Shown: positions 7,088-11,343 of the stretch, in pieces
Layout: the number at the start of each line of letters is the position of its first letter
Position numbering within the stretch: the stretch's first letter is position 1
Origin: Verrucomicrobiota bacterium
GTDB lineage: Bacteria > Verrucomicrobiota > Verrucomicrobiia > Chthoniobacterales > UBA10450
Direction of reading: 5' to 3'
DNA: 11,343 nt
Assembly: GCA_003219115.1 (NCBI GenBank)
Contig: QHPN01000177.1
Span: forward strand, 1 to 11,343
Translations under genes and position numbers: made by a program
The notes under the pieces: model-generated
The model's input: only the letters and a program-made list of their open reading frames with translations
What the model was told of the DNA's origin: nothing
Databases searched by the model: none

Positions 7088-10000
7088 CTATCCGCGTTTG
7101 GCACCCGCCGGATTCAATTGCAGCATCGCAATCTCACCATTGCTCGCCATCTGCACGTTCGTGATTTCGAATATGGGCGCGTTCTCGAGGGAAGTCGCGC
7201 CCGCGCCGGGCAATTGCACGGCCACGGTCTTGGATGTCGAATTCAGGAGGATGGCAGCGATTTCAAAGGTGGGAGAAAATTCCGCGCTCGTAATCTGGAA
7301 GGCAGCGGTCAGATGGACAGATGCCTGGGCCTGATGCGATGGGGTCAATTGCAGCGGTGCTGCCTCGAATCCCGAGACCAATTGCAGTCCGGAAATATTA
7401 AGCGAGGACGATGCGAGGGTTGCTGGTTTTTGTTGCTGCGATGGACTCAATCGCATCTGGCCGAGGCCGCCTTGCGCAGCCTGGACCTTCGAAATCTCGA
7501 AGTTGACCTGCAAATTCATCGCCGCCTGTTGCTGCGGCGGCGATGAGGCTAGGCGCATCGTGACAATCTTCGAGATGGGCCGCAATTGCAGCGCACCCAT
7601 TTTGAAAGCGGGCGTCAACTGCATCGAAGCAATTTCGCAAGAGAGCGTGATCTGGACAGCCGTATGCATGCCGCCAGCGGCTGCTTGAGGTAGGGGCGCG
7701 GTATGTGCGGGCTGCGTTGGACCTCCCGAGGTTCGAATGACGGGAGCCGTTGGTGTCTGGAGTGTTTCAGGCATGATTTCGATTGTTGTTGGTTGTGAAA
7801 CTAAATCTTCTACGTCCGTTGGTATCTGGATTTCCGGCACCTCCGGCAACGTGCTGATACCAGCAATGGCACGGCTAACACCAGCAATTTCGGTGACGGC
7901 AGCCATTTCCGGCTCTTCCGCCGACGAGATCTCAGCCGGTTCTTCCGCGGTAACGACGGTTTGATAGGGAACCGGTTGGCCCTGCTCGACAGGTTCTGGC
8001 GACGACCCTTGAATTTGTTCCTCGATTTCGGTGGGCGCAGCCGCCTCGGCTACAGCCGGCTCGCAAGGTTCCGATTCCAGAACGCTCGTTTCGGCCTCGA
8101 TGGGCTCGGATACCGCCTCGATGGGCTCAGGTACTGCCTCGACGGGCTCGGATACTGCCTCAATTGGCTCGGACATCGTTTCGATTGCTTCAGTAGCTTT
8201 CGTCTCCTCGGCCACTGTCGTCATTGCCGCCACCGGCTCTACTTCCGGTTCAGGCTCGGGCTCTGCCGCAACCGGCTCGCTCACCTGTTCGACAAAGATG
8301 GGCGGAGCCACGGGAAATTCGGGCGCAACCTCGGTCTTACCGTTTGTCGGTACCTGTTCGATGACAGGTCCCACGGATGATCCTTCGAAATCGACGTAGC
8401 CTGGCTCGAACGTGCGCCGGCCAGCGGCCGCCGTCTCTGGCTTAATCGCTGGTGCAGCCACAGGCTCAAGCACCCGTTTTGCCACTGGAATCACTGCGCG
8501 CCGGAGGGCAGGTTCGGAAGGTTTCAGCTGAACCGATACCTGGCGCGGCCCACCCACGAAACGCTTTTGGGTTTGCAATTGCGGAGTCTCTTCCGTCGTC
8601 GTCGTGTCGCTTTCGTGCAGTATTGGACCCGTAACCGTTGCCGGCCGATGACCGATCTGTGTCACGCCAATCCATCGCCGGATCTCCGTCACGGCAAGTG
8701 AAATCACCAAGCCAAAGGTGCTAAGCGCAAAAAGCCAAAAGATTATTGGCTGTTGTCCGGCGAATGAACTAATTCGTTCGCCAAACGAAGGCGACGGCGT
8801 GAATTGGGCGACTTTTTCCGGCGCCAAGGCGGTCGCAGGCGTTGCACTGCTGGCGGTGGTTTCCGCCGGTGTCGCTGCCTGAGCGGCGACGGCAAGTTCA
8901 GGTGCGGGCGTGGCGGCCGCCACTTGAGGCGTTGAAGCCGGGCTGGGAGCCGTGACGACGGAAACCTCAGGCGCTGGAGTTGCAAGCACCGGCGCCGGGG
9001 TCGCCAAAGCGAGCGCTGGAGCTGGTGTTGCGTTCGGCGTCGCCGACTCGACAGAAATGCCGGCTGCTGCTGGCGCAACCGGGATTTCCCCCGGTTGGGT
9101 CGGGGAACCAGTCGCCTGCGCGTTCGAAACGTTCACCTCCGTCGGCATTGCATCCACAAACGCCTCGCTGGCTTGGGCCGGGGGCGACGGTGCCGGTGTC
9201 TGTGCCATTGCCAACTGCGTTCCCTCCTCGGCTTTCGCTTCCGCGCCAGGGATGGGACTCGGCTCGATCGCAGGTCCCGATGACTCGGTCTGAGTGGAAG
9301 CGATGGCAGCCGCACTGGGGGCCGGTGACGAAACGGCCGCCGCGCTCTTCAACCAACCCAAATCATAAAATCCCGCTGCGTAGAGATCGTTCGACCCCAA
9401 TGGATAGATCTTTCGCGCCGATGTTATCCAATCGTTCGCCTTTTCCGGATTATTGTGTTGGAACTCCCACGCCGCCTGCGCATAATAAAGCGACGGGGTA
9501 TCACCGCTAAACTGAAATTCTTCCATCAGTTTCTGAGCGCGGCTATCCTTTGCTTCCAGCAGGTAGGTCAGGAAGATCTTGAAGTTGATCAGTTGCGCGG
9601 CGTGGTTCTTGTCTCCACCGGGCGTTTGCTTTAATAATGCCTGAAAGCGATCGCGCGCCTTGGCGTAATCCTTATTTCGGAAGGGAACATCGGCGAGATT
9701 GAATTGGGCCTCGCGAAATTTCGGGTCGGCCTTTAACGCGTCTTTAAAGAACGTTTCAGCTTCTTCGTACTTTTGTTGCTCCAGAAGAATTTCGCCGCGC
9801 AGGTTCAAGATTTGTGGCTGGTTTGGATCAGTCTTGTCGGCTTCGGCGACTAATTTCGAAGCGGACTCGAAATCGCGCTGCTCATAAGCTTGCCGTGCCT
9901 GCTCAAATTGCGTCTTGGCCAGTGCTTTCGCCTTGCTTGAGCGTTCCTCGGGCGAGAGCAATTGCACTGCCGGCCGCTGTTGGCCCGGCTGCTTTTGCAA

Positions 10001-10651
10001 CCAGCCAATTTCATATAGCGACTCGGCAAAGAGCTTGTTTAATTGCGGCGAGAAATTCTTTTCCGCTGCCGTCATCCAGTTCTTGGCATCGGGAATATTT
10101 TGATTCTGCAGCGAAATCGCCGCGTTGGCGTAATGCACTGCCGGCGTATCGGACGACAACTCAAATTTCGCCAGAATCGAATCGACCATGGTTTCGTTTC
10201 CTTCCCGCAAATACGTCAGCAAAATCTTGTATTGAATCAGCTGGGTTGCTTCGCCCTGCAGCTCTGCCGCATTGGTCGTGAGCAAATCTTGAAAACGTTT
10301 CCGCGCTTCCGACCAATCCTTTTTCAGAAACGGAATCTCAGCCAGATTGAAACGCGCATTCCAAAATTTCGGGTCAAGGTTGTTTGCTTCCGACAATGCA
10401 GCTTCGGCCTTGTCGTAGATGCCCTGGCGCATGTAGATGACACCACGCAAATTTTGCGAGGCCGCCAGATCCGGTTTCCGTGCGTCAATCGCATCCAATT
10501 CCTTTAACGCCTGCACATAGTTGGCAGAGTCAAACGCGCGATACGCTCTGTCGTACATCGCTTCGAGCTCCGAATTCGAAGGCGCGACATCGTTCGCGGC
10601 GAGGGTCCCAAAAACAAGCAATGAAATCGCAGCAAGTTTTCGAATCTTCAT
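7088..10651 (-). CDS. Large single-pass TPR membrane protein with duplicated TPR module and C-terminal 11-residue repeats
   Basis: The product has 1187 residues and no function I recognise. I chose the ATG at 10651 because it opens a signal peptide (MKIRKLAAISLLVFGTLAAN); a TTG at 10690 would add 13 residues in front of it. Residues about 36-221 and 252-437 are two gap-free TPR modules offset by 216 residues (for example FNLAEIPFLKKD against FNLADVPFRNKD). Residues 438-633 are an Ala/Pro/Thr linker rich in TPAP. Residues about 635-655 form one membrane helix (IIFWLFALSTFGLVISLAVTE) followed by RRW, so by the positive-inside rule the TPRs face the periplasm and the tail the cytoplasm. The tail is acidic and Glu/Pro-rich to about residue 960, with 7-residue EPIEAVS-type repeats. 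Residues about 1005-1182 carry roughly a dozen 11-residue repeats. This suggests an envelope scaffold; the resemblance to FimV/TspA is architectural only. No good Shine-Dalgarno is seen. Confidence 0.88.
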   Translation of the reverse strand: MKIRKLAAISLLVFGTLAANDVAPSNSELEAMYDRAYRAFDSANYVQALKELDAIDARKPDLAASQNLRGVIYMRQGIYDKAEAALSEANNLDPKFWNARFNLAEIPFLKKDWSEARKRFQDLLTTNAAELQGEATQLIQYKILLTYLREGNETMVDSILAKFELSSDTPAVHYANAAISLQNQNIPDAKNWMTAAEKNFSPQLNKLFAESLYEIGWLQKQPGQQRPAVQLLSPEERSSKAKALAKTQFEQARQAYEQRDFESASKLVAEADKTDPNQPQILNLRGEILLEQQKYEEAETFFKDALKADPKFREAQFNLADVPFRNKDYAKARDRFQALLKQTPGGDKNHAAQLINFKIFLTYLLEAKDSRAQKLMEEFQFSGDTPSLYYAQAAWEFQHNNPEKANDWITSARKIYPLGSNDLYAAGFYDLGWLKSAAAVSSPAPSAAAIASTQTESSGPAIEPSPIPGAEAKAEEGTQLAMAQTPAPSPPAQASEAFVDAMPTEVNVSNAQATGSPTQPGEIPVAPAAAGISVESATPNATPAPALALATPAPVLATPAPEVSVVTAPSPASTPQVAAATPAPELAVAAQAATPAETTASSATPATALAPEKVAQFTPSPSFGERISSFAGQQPIIFWLFALSTFGLVISLAVTEIRRWIGVTQIGHRPATVTGPILHESDTTTTEETPQLQTQKRFVGGPRQVSVQLKPSEPALRRAVIPVAKRVLEPVAAPAIKPETAAAGRRTFEPGYVDFEGSSVGPVIEQVPTNGKTEVAPEFPVAPPIFVEQVSEPVAAEPEPEPEVEPVAAMTTVAEETKATEAIETMSEPIEAVSEPVEAVPEPIEAVSEPIEAETSVLESEPCEPAVAEAAAPTEIEEQIQGSSPEPVEQGQPVPYQTVVTAEEPAEISSAEEPEMAAVTEIAGVSRAIAGISTLPEVPEIQIPTDVEDLVSQPTTIEIMPETLQTPTAPVIRTSGGPTQPAHTAPLPQAAAGGMHTAVQITLSCEIASMQLTPAFKMGALQLRPISKIVTMRLASSPPQQQAAMNLQVNFEISKVQAAQGGLGQMRLSPSQQQKPATLASSSLNISGLQLVSGFEAAPLQLTPSHQAQASVHLTAAFQITSAEFSPTFEIAAILLNSTSKTVAVQLPGAGATSLENAPIFEITNVQMASNGEIAMLQLNPAGAKRG
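7106..7639 (-). repeat. Eleven-residue (33-bp) protein repeat array at the C-terminus of the TPR protein
   Basis: About twelve units follow a consensus near F-E-I-x-x-[LMV]-Q-L-x-P-x. Examples are CEIASMQLTPA, FKMGALQLRPI, FEAAPLQLTPS, FQITSAEFSPT, FEIAAILLNST, FEITNVQMASN and GEIAMLQLNPA. Several are exactly contiguous at 11-residue spacing (residues 1005-1037, 1084-1105, 1118-1150 and 1161-1182), separated by Gln/Ala/Ser-rich spacers. At DNA level the 9-mer CAATTGCAG (antisense of the L-Q-L codons) recurs at 7115, 7346, 7379 and 7583. The alternating hydrophobic residues suggest one short beta strand per unit. Confidence 0.75.
8094..8198 (-). repeat. 21-bp in-frame tandem repeat in the acidic tail
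   Basis: Four clear units start at 8094, 8115, 8136 and 8157, each close to GCCTCGATGGGCTCGGATAC plus one base. A fifth, more degenerate unit starts at 8178. On the coding strand they give seven-residue units of the type SEPIEAV/SEPVEAV/PEPIEAV. The period is a multiple of three, so copy-number change would preserve the frame. Such arrays commonly vary between strains through slippage. Confidence 0.85.
8687..8749 (-). other. Transmembrane segment of the large TPR protein
   Basis: This stretch encodes about 21 uninterrupted hydrophobic residues (roughly 635-655 of the 1187-residue protein), flanked by a Gln/Pro-containing sequence before and Arg-Arg-Trp after. It is the only hydrophobic helix apart from the signal peptide. 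It splits the protein into a probable periplasmic TPR half and a probable cytoplasmic acidic/repeat half. Confidence 0.8.
9341..10546 (-). repeat. Tandem intragenic duplication of the TPR module (648-bp offset)
   Basis: The protein encoded by about 9989-10546 and that encoded by 9341-9898 align without gaps at a constant 216-residue offset. Over the best 57 residues (LRGVIYMRQG... against LRGEILLEQQ...) about half the positions are identical by eye. The similarity continues through KILLTYLREG against KIFLTYLLEA and LYEIGWLQK against FYDLGWLKS. The DNA copies have diverged, so the duplication is old. Confidence 0.85.
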
Positions 10652-10987
10652 GCTGGGGGAGATAGAACTATCAGTGGGGGGAACTGACAAGTTATTTCTG
10701 CCGATTGCGGGAACAAATTTTCAAGGCGCGAAACCCGGCAAATCCGCCCGGGCGCTGGCAAATTTTACCGGAACCCGGCGTTCTTCGCAGCCGGATTAAG
10801 GCGGCTTTCTCGCTTAAAATTGATTTGGGCAACACGAGCGTGATCGTCGCATAGCGAGCTCGGACCTGGCGGACCGGAGCGGAGTCTAATGCCGTCATAA
10901 GATTTTGATATGCCCATGCGAAGCGGAAACAGCCGGTTGCGTCAATGCATCAGCGACAATTTATGCGCATTGACCCAATTCTCCTGG
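10652..10987. other. 336-bp gene-free region upstream of the large TPR gene
   Basis: It separates two minus-strand TPR genes and must contain the 3' end of the one and probably the promoter of the other. No tRNA, no coding region and no strong sigma-70 promoter could be recognised. On the minus strand a TTGAAA at about 10718-10723 is a possible -35, without a convincing -10 at proper spacing. Small direct repeats of CGGACC occur near 10860-10875, and an inverted repeat is listed separately. Confidence 0.5.
10941..10974. other. Perfect 8-bp inverted repeat downstream of the right-hand TPR gene
   Basis: GTCAATGC (10941-10948) is the exact reverse complement of GCATTGAC (10967-10974), with an 18-nt spacer. 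It lies 14 bp beyond the stop codon of the right-hand minus-strand gene, where a terminator is expected, but it has no T-run. It could instead be a protein-binding palindrome or have arisen by chance. Confidence 0.3.
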
Positions 10988-11343
10988 CTATTTGATCATC
11001 CCAATACGCATCCGGTAGGTCGAAAGATCGGCTTCGAACGCTTCGGCGAGGGCAGCATCAGCTTGTTCTCGCGCTAATTTTGCCCCCTGTTCCGCCAAAT
11101 CCAGTGCTTCAGTAAGCTTGCCGTTCGCAGCGTACGCCGCAGCGATGGTGCGCAGTATTTTGGGATTATTATTTCCGACGAGTTCTTGCAGTCGCTGTGC
11201 AAGCGGCAGCGCTTTAACCCGCTTTTCGGACCCGGTGCCTACCGGAATGGCCAGAATCCAGCTAAGATTGTTAAGCGCATCAATATTATCGGGCTGAATG
11301 CGGATCGCCTCCTCCAATTCAGATATCGCTCGATCGATTTCCC
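10988..11343 (-). CDS. TPR protein, C-terminal fragment (5' end outside window)
   Basis: The frame is open to the window edge, so the gene starts beyond 11343; a TTG at 11317 falls inside a TPR helix and is not the start. The 118 visible codons begin with EIDRAISELEEAIRIQPDN, the second half of a TPR motif. NNLSWILA follows, then another TPR-like pair (ILRTIAAAYAANGKLTEALDLAEQGAKLA), and the protein ends in YRMRIGMIK. The pattern (NNLxWxLA, a loop, LAQRL, then an LRTxAAAYAxxGxxxEA helix pair) is the usual C-terminal end of long TPR proteins seen in Verrucomicrobia and Planctomycetes, some of which carry an N-terminal membrane glycosyltransferase-like domain. Whether this one does cannot be seen. 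It reads in the same direction as the large TPR gene but is 336 bp upstream, so co-transcription is doubtful. Confidence 0.85.
   Translation of the reverse strand, partial: EIDRAISELEEAIRIQPDNIDALNNLSWILAIPVGTGSEKRVKALPLAQRLQELVGNNNPKILRTIAAAYAANGKLTEALDLAEQGAKLAREQADAALAEAFEADLSTYRMRIGMIK

Noticed and set aside
8094..8198. CRISPR-like array
   Set aside because: The units are contiguous 21-bp repeats without unique spacers and are in frame within a protein-coding gene.
8031..8399. Open frames opposite the acidic tail encoding Gly/Ser/Thr-rich proteins (8031-8399 and 7961-8380, + strand)
   Set aside because: They are antisense images of the tandem-repeat Glu/Pro coding sequence; low-complexity GC-rich DNA keeps them open by chance.
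10652..10690. TTG start at 10690 for the large TPR protein
   Set aside because: It adds a Ser/Pro-rich segment before an otherwise standard signal peptide, and a TTG with no ribosome-binding site is weaker than the ATG at 10651.

Overview
The window looks like a chromosomal segment of a Gram-negative bacterium, most likely a soil Verrucomicrobium (Chthoniobacterales-like). An LptD homologue shows that it has an outer membrane. The verrucomicrobial placement is inference. It rests on the style of the TPR proteins and on a degenerate inverted repeat after ugd that resembles a dispersed element I remember from such genomes. No phage, plasmid, IS or CRISPR signature is visible.

Layout, left half (+ strand). 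The window opens inside a FabF-type ketosynthase gene (1-957) that retains its Cys-His-His triad. It overlaps by 4 bp a second, shorter ketosynthase-fold gene (954-2033) in which all three catalytic positions are replaced, as expected of a chain-length-factor-like partner. After 80 bp comes a cysteine-free LptD outer-membrane LPS translocon (2114-4369), then a UDP-glucose 6-dehydrogenase (4425-5738). A roughly 104-bp imperfect inverted repeat (5757-5860) separates it from an M29-family metallo-aminopeptidase (5911-7029). The first four genes are closely spaced and share a cell-envelope theme: acyl-chain synthesis, LPS export and sugar-nucleotide supply. The aminopeptidase is probably an independent housekeeping gene.

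Layout, right half (- strand, convergent with the left). A very large protein gene (7088-10651) encodes, in order, a signal peptide, two tandem copies of a 216-residue TPR module, a long Ala/Pro/Thr linker, one membrane helix, an acidic Glu/Pro tail with 21-bp tandem repeats, and a C-terminal domain of about a dozen copies of an 11-residue repeat (consensus near F-E-I-x-x-hydrophobic-Q-L-x-P-x). I do not recognise that last domain. The overall layout recalls FimV-like trans-envelope scaffolds with the parts rearranged. After a 336-bp gene-free stretch, the window ends inside another TPR gene (10988-11343), of which only the C-terminus is present.

The strongest candidates for something undescribed are the 11-residue-repeat domain with its unusual trans-membrane architecture, and the active plus triad-less ketosynthase pair next to lptD.
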